Notes: generated from the sequence alone by a model not told the origin. Shown: positions 24,245-33,416, numbered from the stretch's first letter. The stretch is DNA of 45,287 bases from Pseudotamlana haliotis (GCF_008806375.1 NZ_WAAT01000044.1:1-45287); one strand, 5' to 3'. Translations and numbers: made by a program.

Positions 24245-25015
24245 ATGGCAACTTATAATAAGAGAGGTTACAAACCAAAAACAAAGGAGGAGAAGCAAGT
24301 TAATGTAGAAGAAGAATCAACTACAGCTGAGGTATTTAATGCCCTTGACGAATCTGCTTCCAAAACCGAAGACTTTGTTGCGAAAAACCAAAAATATATC
24401 TTTATCATTATTGGTATTGTTGCTGTTGTAGTTTTAGGTTCTTTAGGGTATAAGGAATTTATCTCTAAGCCTAAGCAAGCTTCAGCCATGAACGATATGT
24501 TTCAAGCTCAAAAATATTTTGACCAAGCGGTTACTGGTACAGCGAAGGATTCATTATACAACTTAGCCTTAAATGGTGGTGAAGGTAAATTCGGAATGTT
24601 AGATATCATTGAAGAGTACAGCGGTACGTCTTCAGCTAATTTAGCAAACTACTATGCAGGTACAGCTTATTTAAGATTGAAAGATTACAAAAATGCTGTA
24701 GAGTATTTGGGTAACTTTGATAGTGAAGATGAGGTTTTAGCACCTTTAGCTAAAGGAAATATTGGTGATGCTTTTGTGCAATTGAACCAAAATGAGGATG
24801 CTTTAGGATATTACGAAGAAGCTGCTGAAATGCGAGATAACGAATACACAACACCAATGTACTTATTTAAAGCAGGAACAATTGCTTTAGATTTAGGACA
24901 ATCAGATAAAGCATTAAGCTACTTTAAAAGAATTAAAGAAGATTATTCTAATTCTGCTCAAGCTGCTCAAGTAGATGTGTTTATTGGAAAAGCAGAAGTG
25001 TTGGCAAATAAATAA
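24245..25015 (+). CDS. Single-pass membrane protein with TPR repeats
   Basis: 256 residues: a charged cytoplasmic N-terminus (about 1-47), one transmembrane helix (YIFIIIGIVAVVVLGSLGY, about 50-68) and a periplasmic region with tetratricopeptide repeats (SANLANYYAGTAYLRLKDYKNAVEYL, then repeats around 170-230). The architecture resembles YfgM/TPR_21 proteins, which act as chaperone partners at the Sec translocon in E. coli; that role here is only a possibility. ribH follows after 11 bases, probably on the same transcript. Confidence 0.88.
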   Translation: MATYNKRGYKPKTKEEKQVNVEEESTTAEVFNALDESASKTEDFVAKNQKYIFIIIGIVAVVVLGSLGYKEFISKPKQASAMNDMFQAQKYFDQAVTGTAKDSLYNLALNGGEGKFGMLDIIEEYSGTSSANLANYYAGTAYLRLKDYKNAVEYLGNFDSEDEVLAPLAKGNIGDAFVQLNQNEDALGYYEEAAEMRDNEYTTPMYLFKAGTIALDLGQSDKALSYFKRIKEDYSNSAQAAQVDVFIGKAEVLANK

Positions 25016-25026
25016 ATTGCTATTAT

Positions 25027-25512
25027 ATGGCTACGGCAAATAAAAATTTATCAGAATACGATAAAGCAACAATCCCAAACGCGAGTAAATTTCGGTTTGG
25101 GATTGTTGTTTCAGAATGGAACGATACCATCACCGAAGGACTTTATAAAGGGGCTTATGATGCCTTGATCGATAATGGTGTGTTGCCTAACAACATTGTG
25201 CGTTGGGATGTACCGGGAAGCTTCGAACTCATTTACGGTTGCAAGAAAATGCAAGAGCAAATGGTGCATGCGGTTATTGCTATAGGTAGTGTGATTCAAG
25301 GGGAAACTAAGCATTTCGATTTTGTTTGTGAAGGGGTTACCCAAGGCATCAAAGATTTAAACGTGCTACACGAAACACCAGTGATTTTCTGTGTGCTTAC
25401 CGATAATAACATCCAACAATCTGAAGAGCGTTCAGGAGGAATTCACGGTAACAAGGGTACGGAAGCTGCTATTGCTGCGATTAAAATGGCTGAGTTACGC
25501 CGAAACAGTTAA
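25027..25512 (+). CDS. ribH: 6,7-dimethyl-8-ribityllumazine synthase
   Basis: A 161-residue lumazine synthase, the penultimate step of riboflavin synthesis; subunits of this family assemble into pentamers or 60-mers. Substrate-contact motifs are intact: SEWNDTIT, VPGSFEL (about 59-65), AIGSVIQGETKHFDFV (with the catalytic His, about 81-96) and a closing NKGTEAA. It lies alone among rib genes; no FMN riboswitch is seen upstream. Confidence 0.97.
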   Translation: MATANKNLSEYDKATIPNASKFRFGIVVSEWNDTITEGLYKGAYDALIDNGVLPNNIVRWDVPGSFELIYGCKKMQEQMVHAVIAIGSVIQGETKHFDFVCEGVTQGIKDLNVLHETPVIFCVLTDNNIQQSEERSGGIHGNKGTEAAIAAIKMAELRRNS

Positions 25513-25670
25513 ACCTTCCCTTCTTGTTGAAGTTGAGGCTTTTTCTAAATTAGCAATGGCATAGCGTGCTGTTTTGTAAATACATTTAATTTTAGAGCAC
25601 TAATGTCTAAAGGCTCGGAATTGTTAACAATTTTTAGCATTCCTGTTCTTAATATCTACCTATTTTTAAG

Positions 25671-25678
25671 TACTTTTG
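25671..25678 (+). promoter_or_regulatory. Possible -7 box before the small membrane protein genes
   Basis: TACTTTTG matches TAnnTTTG. Transcription from it would start near 25685, only about 14 bases before the TTG start at 25699. No clear -33. Confidence 0.4.
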
Positions 25679-25698
25679 AGGGATAACGGTACGCGAAT

Positions 25699-25932
25699 TT
25701 GTTTAAACAACGTAAACATAAAACTTTCAATTATCAACCTCGGTTTTCTAAGGATGATAGAAACGATTCTAGCTTAGAAGAAAAGCCGGAAACGCCTGAT
25801 TTTGTCTCAAAATGGCGAAAATCAAGTGGTGCTAAGCCGCAAATGCGCGGGGCAATGTCCACGAAAATATTAGTTTTAATCTTGGTATTATTATTAATTT
25901 GTATGTACTTATTAGATAAGAACTACCTCTAA
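25699..25932 (+). CDS. Small tail-anchored membrane protein (first of a related pair)
   Basis: 77 residues, starting at TTG; the frame opens after a stop at 25684-25686 and has no ATG before residue 49, so TTG is the best start. The N-terminus KQRKHKTFNYQPRF is basic, the middle is polar, and a C-terminal transmembrane helix (ILVLILVLLLICMYLL) ends the protein. The next gene encodes a protein with the same plan and the same K-x-RK-x-K-x-F-x-Y-x-PRF opening. Databases often label this type riboflavin synthase subunit beta, probably only because of nearby ribH; nothing in the sequence supports an enzyme. Confidence 0.72.
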   Translation: MFKQRKHKTFNYQPRFSKDDRNDSSLEEKPETPDFVSKWRKSSGAKPQMRGAMSTKILVLILVLLLICMYLLDKNYL

Positions 25933-25949
25933 CTTAAACTTAAGAACTC

Positions 25950-26237
25950 ATGGCATTGTTAAAACCACGTAAAAACAAAAAATTTAGTTATACGCCACGC
26001 TTTTATGATGATAAAGGTGAAGGAAATCCGTTTGAAATCAAGCACAAGTTTGATGATTACCGTAAAACGGTAGGAGATAACAAAAGCTTAAAAGGGAAAT
26101 TTGTTGACGCATTAGATGATTTGAAAAACAATCAGGATAAAGGTGTCAATAAGCGTCTTGTTATTATCATAGCCATCTTACTTTTGGTGTTTTTATTTAT
26201 CATCGAATTTGATTTATCTATATTCTTTTCAAAATAA
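25950..26237 (+). CDS. Small tail-anchored membrane protein (second of the pair)
   Basis: 95 residues: basic opening KPRKNKKFSYTPRF, charged middle (DDKGEGNPFEIKHKFDDYRK), and a C-terminal transmembrane helix (RLVIIIAILLLVFLFIIEF). It shares motif and layout with the 77-residue protein 17 bases upstream and is presumably a diverged duplicate. mutL starts 3 bases after its stop, so it is likely co-transcribed with mutL. Function unknown. Confidence 0.85.
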   Translation: MALLKPRKNKKFSYTPRFYDDKGEGNPFEIKHKFDDYRKTVGDNKSLKGKFVDALDDLKNNQDKGVNKRLVIIIAILLLVFLFIIEFDLSIFFSK

Positions 26238-26240
26238 TTT

Positions 26241-28121
26241 ATGGCAGACATTATACAACTTTTACCCGATCATGTTGCAAATCAAATAGCAGCAGGAGAA
26301 GTTGTTCAACGCCCAGCTTCCGTAGTTAAGGAACTTCTAGAAAATGCGATTGATGCTGGTGCCGATACAATCAAACTTATTATAAAAGACGCCGGAAAAA
26401 CCCTTGTTCAAGTGATTGACAACGGTAAAGGCATGAGTAGCACCGATGCGCGACTGAGTTTTGAGCGTCATGCGACTTCAAAAATTAAAAATGCTGAAGA
26501 CCTTTTTCAATTGCATACCAAAGGATTTCGAGGTGAAGCTTTAGCCAGTATCGCGGCCATTGCTCATGTTGAGCTTAAAACAAAACAAGAGGCTGATGAT
26601 GTTGGGCAGGTGCTTGTGATTGAAGGCAGTGAAGTAACATCGCAAGATGTGGTGGTCACACCTACAGGGACTTCTGTGTCTGTAAAAAATTTGTTTTTTA
26701 ATATTCCAGCCAGACGTAATTTTTTAAAGTCTGATAATGTGGAATTACGTCATGTTATTGATGAGTTTCACCGTGTGGCTTTAGCGCATCCCAACATTAG
26801 TTTCGCGCTGTATAATAATGGCAGCGAATCTTTTAATTTGCCAATTAGTAATTATCGTCAGCGTATCGTCAATATCTTCGGAAATAAAACCAATGAAAAA
26901 TTGGTGCCTGTCGAGGAAGATACCGAAGTTCTTAAAATATCAGGTTTTGTAGGGAAGCCCGAGTTTGCTAAAAAAACCAGAGGCGAACAGTATTTCTTTG
27001 TAAACGATCGTTTTATAAAAAGTGCTTACCTGAATCACGCGATTTCTTCAGCATTTGAAGGTTTATTAAAAACGGGTATGCACGCCAGTTATTTTTTGAA
27101 TTTAACGGTTGACCCGCAAACCATCGATATTAATATTCATCCCACAAAAACAGAAATTAAGTTTGATGATGAGCATACTTTGTATGCCATTTTAAGGGCT
27201 GCTGTAAAGCATAGTTTAGGGCAGTTTAATATTGCTCCTGTTTTAGATTTTGAAAGGGATCCTAATTTAGATACGCCCTATAATTATAAAGAAAACTCAA
27301 CGAGCGCCCCTAAAGTAGAGGTAGACCGTAGTTTTAACCCGTTTAATGAAGCGCCTGCAACGCGTCACCAAAGCAGTGGTGGTTCTAGTAGCTCCTTTCG
27401 CTCAGCTCCTGTTAAACAAACTCCTTCCGATTGGGAGAGTCTTTATGTAGGCCTAGAGTCTAAGAGTAATCATAATACTGAGGAAGGTTTTTCAGAAGTG
27501 CAGTTTGAAAGTGAAGAAGAAACGCTTTCTATGTTTGAAGGGGATAATCAAGTCGAACAAACACATACCACGTATCAGTTACACAATAAATACATTGTAA
27601 GTACGATTAAATCGGGCATGTTAATTATCGACCAATACAAAGCACATCAACGTGTTTTATATGAAGAGTTTTTAAGAAATATGACCACACGTGAGGGGGT
27701 GAGTCAGCAATTATTATTTCCATTACAACTCCATTTTTCACCGCAAGATATCGCCATTGTAAAACAGTTGAAATCAGATTTAGAACATACTGGTTTTGTG
27801 TTTGCAACGGTTGAAGAAGAATTAGTAGAAATCACCGGAGTCCCTGTAGGCGTTCCAGAAAGTGAAGTATCTATTATCTTAGAACAATTAATTAGCGACG
27901 TTGAAAACGAGGTGCCTGATAGTAATTTTAGTGCCACCGATTTATTAGCCAAATCTATGGCTAAAAGTTTGGCCATAAAAACTGGGCAGGCTTTAAAGAA
28001 AGACGAACAAGAGCATTTAGTAAATAAATTATTTGCTTGTAAAGACCCTAATGTATCACCATCAAATCGCGTTACGTTTGTAACCATGAGTGTGGATGAA
28101 TTAGATAAAAAGTTTATATAA
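26241..28121 (+). CDS. mutL: DNA mismatch repair protein MutL
   Basis: 626 residues. The GHKL ATPase region is complete: LLENAIDAGA (32-41), DNGKGM (60-65), ATSKI (78-82), TKGFRGEAL (93-101) and the later GEQYFFVNDRFI. A Ser-rich disordered linker (about 350-440) leads to the C-terminal dimerisation domain. The endonuclease motif DQHA-x2-E-x4-E is degraded to DQYKAHQRVLYE (464-475: H to Y, A to K, E470 to Q) and no CPHGRP-like motif is seen near the end (ACKDPNVSPSNRVTF instead), so this MutL probably lacks nicking activity. MutL couples MutS mismatch recognition to excision. Confidence 0.97.
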   Translation: MADIIQLLPDHVANQIAAGEVVQRPASVVKELLENAIDAGADTIKLIIKDAGKTLVQVIDNGKGMSSTDARLSFERHATSKIKNAEDLFQLHTKGFRGEALASIAAIAHVELKTKQEADDVGQVLVIEGSEVTSQDVVVTPTGTSVSVKNLFFNIPARRNFLKSDNVELRHVIDEFHRVALAHPNISFALYNNGSESFNLPISNYRQRIVNIFGNKTNEKLVPVEEDTEVLKISGFVGKPEFAKKTRGEQYFFVNDRFIKSAYLNHAISSAFEGLLKTGMHASYFLNLTVDPQTIDINIHPTKTEIKFDDEHTLYAILRAAVKHSLGQFNIAPVLDFERDPNLDTPYNYKENSTSAPKVEVDRSFNPFNEAPATRHQSSGGSSSSFRSAPVKQTPSDWESLYVGLESKSNHNTEEGFSEVQFESEEETLSMFEGDNQVEQTHTTYQLHNKYIVSTIKSGMLIIDQYKAHQRVLYEEFLRNMTTREGVSQQLLFPLQLHFSPQDIAIVKQLKSDLEHTGFVFATVEEELVEITGVPVGVPESEVSIILEQLISDVENEVPDSNFSATDLLAKSMAKSLAIKTGQALKKDEQEHLVNKLFACKDPNVSPSNRVTFVTMSVDELDKKFI

Positions 28122-28201
28122 TATTATAGTAAAAAATAGGTTGTAATTTTGAAGTCATAACTTTTGGCAGCCAATTCTTTTATTAACGAAGATTTTAAAT
28201 T

Positions 28202-28954
28202 ATGATGAGGATTTCAGAAACTGTAAAACACTTGATAATCATAAACGTGATTATGTTTGTTGGTACCATGTTTATAGGAGGGGGGAAACTGTTTTATGAA
28301 TGGTTTGCCATGTATTTTCCAAAAAATGATGCGTTTAGACCTTGGCAAATTATCACGCACATGTTTATGCACGGTAGTGTGACCCATATTTTATTCAATA
28401 TGTTCGCGCTTTGGATGTTTGGCTCACCGGTGGAACAGGTGTTAGGGTCAAAGAAATTTTTATTTATTTATATATCAGCTGGTTTGGGTGCAGTCTTATT
28501 GCAAATTGGGTTTTATTATTTTCAATATATTCCTAACTATAACGGCTTATTGGAGTCTGGCTTGTCTGCTGAAACTATTAAGGAAGTGATTGTAAACTCA
28601 AAGGGTTCAAACTTAAGAGTTTCTCAAGACCAGTTGGAAATGTTTAGAAAAGTGATTTCAGCATATAATGCGAGCATGGTTGGAGCTTCAGGGTGTATTA
28701 TGGGCATCATGGCTGCCTTTGGGATGATGAACCCAGAAGCTAAATTGATGATGATTTTCTTGCCTATTCCAATTAAAGCGAAGTATTTTATTCCGGGAAT
28801 TATTCTATTAGATTTAATTTCAGGACTCACCGGTCAGTCTTTCTTTAGTCCGAGTAATACCGCTTATATGGCCCACGTTGGTGGCGCCTTAACCGGTTTT
28901 TTCATCATGTGGTACTGGAAGAAAAATCAGTTTAACCAAAACCGTTGGGATTAA
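28202..28954 (+). CDS. Rhomboid-family intramembrane serine protease
   Basis: 250 residues with six or so membrane segments. The catalytic dyad is S163 in VGASGCIMG and H225 in YMAHVGGALTG; the upstream MHGSVTHILFNMFALW (56-71) gives the oxyanion-side His and Asn. A polar loop of about 50 residues (111-158) is inserted before the active-site Ser helix. The next gene, another rhomboid, overlaps its stop by one base (TAATG), so the two are co-translated. Substrate unknown. Confidence 0.94.
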   Translation: MMRISETVKHLIIINVIMFVGTMFIGGGKLFYEWFAMYFPKNDAFRPWQIITHMFMHGSVTHILFNMFALWMFGSPVEQVLGSKKFLFIYISAGLGAVLLQIGFYYFQYIPNYNGLLESGLSAETIKEVIVNSKGSNLRVSQDQLEMFRKVISAYNASMVGASGCIMGIMAAFGMMNPEAKLMMIFLPIPIKAKYFIPGIILLDLISGLTGQSFFSPSNTAYMAHVGGALTGFFIMWYWKKNQFNQNRWD

Positions 28955-29802
28955 TGAGTACATTGGTCGACGATATAAAGAGTAAATTGTCTAACCTTAA
29001 TGTGTTAGAGAAAATTATCGCCGTTAATGTGGTGGTTTTTTTATTGGCTTTTCTTTTAAAACCTATCATGTCGTGGTTTGAATTACCTAGTAATTTTGGT
29101 GATTTTATTTTAAACCCATGGACCATCATTACCTATGCTTTTCTGCATTTCGATTTCATCCATATTTTGTTTAATATGTTATGGTTGTACTTTTTAGGGC
29201 AAATGTTTTTAAATTTATTTAGTTCTAAAATGGCGCTTAATATCTACTTTCTAGGAGCTATTTCGGGAGGCTTACTCTTTGTTATTAGCTATACCTTATT
29301 ACCTGGTGTTTTCGGCGGAGCTACCAGATTAGTTGGTGCTTCGGCAGCAGTAAGAGCATTACTCATCTTTCTTTGTGCTTATTTGCCAAATCAAGAAATG
29401 CGCTTTTTTACATTCAATATTAAGTTGTGGTATGTAGGGGCTTTTATTGTTGCTCTTGATGTTTTAGGATTATTTGGAGCAAATGCTGGTGGAAGTTTAG
29501 CACATATAGGTGGTTCCTTATTAGGTTTTGTATATGCCAAACAACTTTTGAAAGGAAAGGATATTGGCAAAGGTTTTGAAGGCTTAGCGGATACCGTAGC
29601 TGGATGGTTTAAAGCTTCTAAAAAAGGCCCTTTAAAAACGGTGCATAAAAATAAAAGTAAAGTAGGAGGCTATGCCAAATCTGATTTTAATGCTTTTAAT
29701 AAGCAGAAGAAAATTGACGTTATTTTAGATAAAATTAGTAAAAGTGGTTATGAGAGTTTAACTGCCGAAGAAAAGGAGTTCTTATTTAGAGCAGGAAAAT
29801 AA
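28954..29802 (+). CDS. Second rhomboid protease with C-terminal DUF6576-like tail
   Basis: 282 residues from the ATG at 28954, which overlaps the preceding stop as TAATG; a TTG three codons earlier is a poorer choice. Six membrane segments, catalytic S130 (VGASAAVRAL) and H184 (GSLAHIGGSLLGF), and the FLHFDFIHILFNMLWLYFLG helix. After the membrane domain comes a basic linker and a helical tail ending LDKISKSGYESLTAEEKEFL, the short DUF6576 module found on Bacteroidetes rhomboids. It is paired with the rhomboid just upstream. Confidence 0.93.
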   Translation: MSTLVDDIKSKLSNLNVLEKIIAVNVVVFLLAFLLKPIMSWFELPSNFGDFILNPWTIITYAFLHFDFIHILFNMLWLYFLGQMFLNLFSSKMALNIYFLGAISGGLLFVISYTLLPGVFGGATRLVGASAAVRALLIFLCAYLPNQEMRFFTFNIKLWYVGAFIVALDVLGLFGANAGGSLAHIGGSLLGFVYAKQLLKGKDIGKGFEGLADTVAGWFKASKKGPLKTVHKNKSKVGGYAKSDFNAFNKQKKIDVILDKISKSGYESLTAEEKEFLFRAGK

Positions 29803-29806
29803 TCTC

Positions 29807-30829
29807 ATGAAAAATTTAAGCTTTATAAATAAAATCATCTACTTCATTAACGTGATTTTTGCGGTATTGCTATTAGCGTCTTTTATTTTACCATACTTAC
29901 CACCCCGTACTTTTGCTATTTTAGCCGTGGTTAATTTAGGGGTAACTTTCCTTATTGGTATTAATTTTCTGTTTGTTTTATACTGGCTTATTAAGTTGAA
30001 AAGGCAATGTATGTTGTCTATGGTTATCTTACTCATTGGTTATTTTCTATACGGTTCGCTGTATCGATTTACCACTAAAGAAACGGTTGTGCATTCTGAA
30101 AACATTAAAGTGATGAATTACAACGTGCGCCTTTTTGATTTGTATGATTGGATACCAGAAGATCATACAGAATCTAAAATTGTAGACCTTATTAAAAAAG
30201 AATCTCCAGACATTATTTGTATTCAAGAATTTCATCCTCGCGCAGAATTAGATTTTTCCTTTTATAAATATCAATACAAAAAAATAGAAGGTCTAAAAGT
30301 GAAGCATGGTCAGGCCATTTTCTCTAAATTTCCTATTATAAATTCAGGGTCGCTGGGCTTTGAAAACACATCTAATAATGCCATTTTTGCCGATGTTGTT
30401 AAAGGGGTTGACACGTTTAGGGTCTACAATGTGCATTTAGAATCCATGCATATCAATACACAAATGGATAGTCTGCGTAAGGAAACCTCAGAGAGACTTT
30501 TTAATCGTGTTGGTAGGACTTTTAAAATGCAACAATCACAAGCTGAACTCATATTAGAACATAAAAAAAGCTGCAAGTATAAAGTGATTATCTGCGGTGA
30601 CTTTAATAACACCGCCTTTTCTTATGTGTACCGAACGATTAAAGGCGATCTTAACGATACTTTTGATGAGGCTGGAAATGGTTTCGGACGTAGTTATGAT
30701 TTTAAGTTTTTTCCGGTTAGAATCGATTTCATATTAACTGATCAAGCCTTCAATGTAAATGGATTTAAAAATTACGATGCGCTTTATTCAGACCATTATC
30801 CTATTATGGCGACCTTAAGTTTAGAATGA
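29807..30829 (+). CDS. Membrane-anchored endonuclease/exonuclease/phosphatase-family protein
   Basis: 340 residues. Two to three hydrophobic helices (about 8-90) anchor an EEP domain (about 98-340): VMNYNVRLFD (N at the first metal site), IICIQEFHP (metal-binding Glu), VYNVHLES, ICGDFNNTAFSYVY (Asp/Asn) and the closing SDHYPIMATL (Asp-His pair). All catalytic residues of the fold are present. Substrates of this fold range from DNA to phospholipids; the membrane anchor would suit a phosphodiesterase outside the cytoplasm. It follows the rhomboid gene by 4 bases. Confidence 0.92.
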   Translation: MKNLSFINKIIYFINVIFAVLLLASFILPYLPPRTFAILAVVNLGVTFLIGINFLFVLYWLIKLKRQCMLSMVILLIGYFLYGSLYRFTTKETVVHSENIKVMNYNVRLFDLYDWIPEDHTESKIVDLIKKESPDIICIQEFHPRAELDFSFYKYQYKKIEGLKVKHGQAIFSKFPIINSGSLGFENTSNNAIFADVVKGVDTFRVYNVHLESMHINTQMDSLRKETSERLFNRVGRTFKMQQSQAELILEHKKSCKYKVIICGDFNNTAFSYVYRTIKGDLNDTFDEAGNGFGRSYDFKFFPVRIDFILTDQAFNVNGFKNYDALYSDHYPIMATLSLE

Positions 30830-30850
30830 TTTCCTAAACTGAGCAATTTT

Positions 30851-31156
30851 CTACATCATACTACAGTCAATCAAATCGGCAATAATGTGTACTGCTAAGC
30901 CTAAACCTATTAACCTGGTTTTCTTCGGAATTAATAAAAGAAAATATACAACTATGGCGTAATAGCTGTGTAATGGGTGAAAATTGATACTACAACGATT
31001 AGCTTCAAAAATAGGTGTAGCTAACAAGTGATCCAAATCGATTAGCATACCTGCAATCATGATGAGATATGCCTTTTTCCACTGTGGTTTATACCAAATC
31101 AGGGCAATTCCTAGAGGGACTAAGAAATGACAACCGTAATGCAGTAATGCTTGCAT
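30851..31156 (-). CDS. DUF6122 small membrane protein
   Basis: 101 residues with three to four hydrophobic segments and a polar cluster DLDHLLATPIF...HPLHSYYA (about 41-66), where the Asp and His residues could bind metal as in YdjM-like membrane hydrolases. The DUF6122 assignment is by resemblance. Its start codon overlaps the WbqC-like gene's stop region (shared base 31156), so it is co-translated with it. It converges on the EEP gene with a 21-base gap. Confidence 0.82.
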   Translation of the reverse strand: MQALLHYGCHFLVPLGIALIWYKPQWKKAYLIMIAGMLIDLDHLLATPIFEANRCSINFHPLHSYYAIVVYFLLLIPKKTRLIGLGLAVHIIADLIDCSMM

Positions 31157-31782
31157 TATTTTATCGGTGTTAAGGTTTGTGATTCTAAATAATTTAAGCT
31201 GTTAGGCCCTTCATTAAAAAGTAAATCTAAAATGCTTAGGTTGGGTAAAAAACCATGTTTGTTGCCAAAAACTTGGGTATAAGGCTCGAAATTTTGACTA
31301 GTTTCTTTTTTAGCATGGACCAAAAACCTGTAGTCGTCATGTTGTTCTTCTATGGCTTTATAGGTTTCTGTTTTTGAACTATTCAGCTCCAACTGTAAAC
31401 AGTCAAAAATCACTTCTTGACATTTAAAGTTATGATCTAAAATGAAGTCCGATTTCTCAGTAAACAAAGACTGAAGTTCATCTTCGTAATATTCAAAAAA
31501 AGGGGAAGTTCTGTATGCTGATAATAGTGATTTCCAATGCAGGCTTTGCCAATTTTCAGCATTAAAAATTCTAACGTCCTTATATTTCTGACGGTTTTTT
31601 TGAGAATGTACCACAGGAATATTCAGCGTGAGTTTACCGTTGGCGCCGTAAATATAGCAGCGGTTTCTATAAGTTTGTTTTAAAAAATTATCATCAGTTT
31701 CAAAAACAACAGATTCTGCTTTCGCCATGGCAACACATTGGGCAATACTCGGGAAATATGTAGGGTGAATTAAAACAGACAT
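31156..31782 (-). CDS. WbqC-like family protein
   Basis: 208 residues matching the WbqC family: the opening HPTYFPSIAQCVAM, NRCYIYGANGKLTLNIPV, and WQSLHWKSLLSAYRTSPFFEYYEDEL (around 78-103). WbqC proteins occur in O-antigen and polysaccharide loci, but no enzymatic role is firmly known to me. Here it lies between lepB and DUF6122 rather than in a polysaccharide cluster, as is usual in Flavobacteria. Confidence 0.88.
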   Translation of the reverse strand: MSVLIHPTYFPSIAQCVAMAKAESVVFETDDNFLKQTYRNRCYIYGANGKLTLNIPVVHSQKNRQKYKDVRIFNAENWQSLHWKSLLSAYRTSPFFEYYEDELQSLFTEKSDFILDHNFKCQEVIFDCLQLELNSSKTETYKAIEEQHDDYRFLVHAKKETSQNFEPYTQVFGNKHGFLPNLSILDLLFNEGPNSLNYLESQTLTPIK

Positions 31783-31797
31783 AAGTAAAAAAGATAA

Positions 31798-31822
31798 CGG
31801 TACTGAAAAGTCTTCAGTACCG
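31798..31822 (-). terminator. Hairpin downstream of lepB
   Basis: CGGTACTGAA pairs with TTCAGTACCG around a 5-base loop; on the minus strand it is followed by TTATCTTTTTT. It lies 14 bases after the lepB stop, before the WbqC-like gene, and may partly separate the two. Confidence 0.6.
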
Positions 31823-31835
31823 CTTAAATAGGTTT

Positions 31836-33416
31836 TTAATTATTTGCTTTTTTGTGTTTTCTCCATTTGCTAAATCCGAAATAACCTGCTAGTAAAATTA
31901 AAAACGGAATTAAGAATGAGGTGGCTTTTCCTTCGCCGCTCACGGTCGTAAAGAAACGGTCCCATCTAGCTTTAGCGCCATCCCAACTCATCCAGATAAA
32001 TACAGGTTTACCAACCACGTGATCAAACGGTACGAAGCCCCAAGCACGAGCATCTATAGAATTGTGGCGGTTGTCACCCATCATCCAATAGTAATTTTGC
32101 TTGAACGTGTAGTTATTGGCTACTTCACCATTAATTAAAATTTGATTGCCTTGAACTTTAATGTCGTTACCTTCATATTCTGAAATCACACGTTTGTATA
32201 ATGGCAAGTTTTCTAAGTTAATAGCAATGCTTTTCCCTTCTTCAGGGATATATAATGGTCCGAAAAAATCAACATTCCAATTGTATGCCGGATCATGAGG
32301 AAAGATGTTTGGATCGCGTTGCCCTTTTTCTTGAATGTTAGGTGTGATGCTAACGACATTCGGGTTATTTTTAAAATTCGCTAAGGCCTCATCTGAAATT
32401 GCCGAGAAGTAGTAGGTATTCTTATCGTTTATAATTCCAAAGCCATCAGTAATGTCATAGCGATCCTTAAGAAACTGAGGGTTAAATTGATTGGTTTTAG
32501 GCTGAACAAAATAACTGAATTGCAGATGAGCACGGTCTGGCAATTCATTTTTCTTACCATTGATATATACAAAGCCTTCTCTAATTTCTAAAGTATCGCC
32601 AGCAACACCAACACAACGTTTTACAAGGTTGGTTTTCTTGTCAATAGGTTTGTAATAGTTTCTGTCTGGTTTGAAATTATTCATATCAAGTAGCGTATCC
32701 GCTGGCTGATTAAATACTACAATATCATTACGCTCAATGTCTTCAAAACCAGGAAACCTTAAATAAGGTAGTTGTAATTTGTTTTTCCATGAGGTCTTTC
32801 TTTTATCGTAGCGGTCATCAAATAAATAGGATTTAATCCCTGGGCCAGGAATCGTATCATGAACCATTGGAGCTGCTACGGTAGTCATAGGAACTCTGGC
32901 TCCGTAATGAAATTTACTTACAAATAAGAAGTCACCTACCAATAATGATTTTTCTAAAGATGACGACGGAATGGTAAACGGTTGAATGATATAAGTGTGT
33001 ACTATAGTCGCTGCAACGATAGCGAACAGTATCGAGCTTATCCAGTCACCGCTATTCGTTGTTGGTGATAAGCTGCGGTTTTCAACATAGGTCACCTCTG
33101 CGGCATAGTTCAGGTAATAATTGTAAAAACCTAAGCTTACTATAGCTAAAACAGTATCTAATGTTTCGTTTTTACCAAAGCTTCTTGCGGTTTCTACCCA
33201 AACTACAGGAAACATAATAAGGTTAACAATGGGTAAAAATAAAAGAATAACCCACCATACTGGTCGGTTTATAATTTTCATTAAAACAATGGCGTTGTAA
33301 ACAGGAACAAAGGCTTCCCAAGATTGTCTGCCTGCTTTAATATATAGTTTCCAGGTGCCTAAACCATGTAAAACCTGAATAATTAAAATAAAAATTAACC
33401 ACTGTGTTAATGTCAT
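31836..33416 (-). CDS. lepB: Signal peptidase I
   Basis: 526 residues, longer than the E. coli enzyme (324). An N-terminal block of about four membrane helices (1-115, DUF5684-like) precedes the S26 domain. The nucleophile is S153 in FTIPSSSLEKSLLVGD (the usual following Met is Leu here) and the general base is K266 in LVKRCVGVAGDTLEI; later boxes GDNRHNSIDARAWGFVP and a C-terminal membrane helix are present. It cleaves signal peptides of exported proteins outside the inner membrane. A large insert (about 275-420) lies between boxes, as is common in Bacteroidetes. Confidence 0.96.
   Translation of the reverse strand: MTLTQWLIFILIIQVLHGLGTWKLYIKAGRQSWEAFVPVYNAIVLMKIINRPVWWVILLFLPIVNLIMFPVVWVETARSFGKNETLDTVLAIVSLGFYNYYLNYAAEVTYVENRSLSPTTNSGDWISSILFAIVAATIVHTYIIQPFTIPSSSLEKSLLVGDFLFVSKFHYGARVPMTTVAAPMVHDTIPGPGIKSYLFDDRYDKRKTSWKNKLQLPYLRFPGFEDIERNDIVVFNQPADTLLDMNNFKPDRNYYKPIDKKTNLVKRCVGVAGDTLEIREGFVYINGKKNELPDRAHLQFSYFVQPKTNQFNPQFLKDRYDITDGFGIINDKNTYYFSAISDEALANFKNNPNVVSITPNIQEKGQRDPNIFPHDPAYNWNVDFFGPLYIPEEGKSIAINLENLPLYKRVISEYEGNDIKVQGNQILINGEVANNYTFKQNYYWMMGDNRHNSIDARAWGFVPFDHVVGKPVFIWMSWDGAKARWDRFFTTVSGEGKATSFLIPFLILLAGYFGFSKWRKHKKANN

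Noticed and set aside
25513-25698. FMN riboswitch or other riboflavin-linked control around ribH
   Set aside because: No RFN-type conserved boxes are visible upstream or downstream of ribH.
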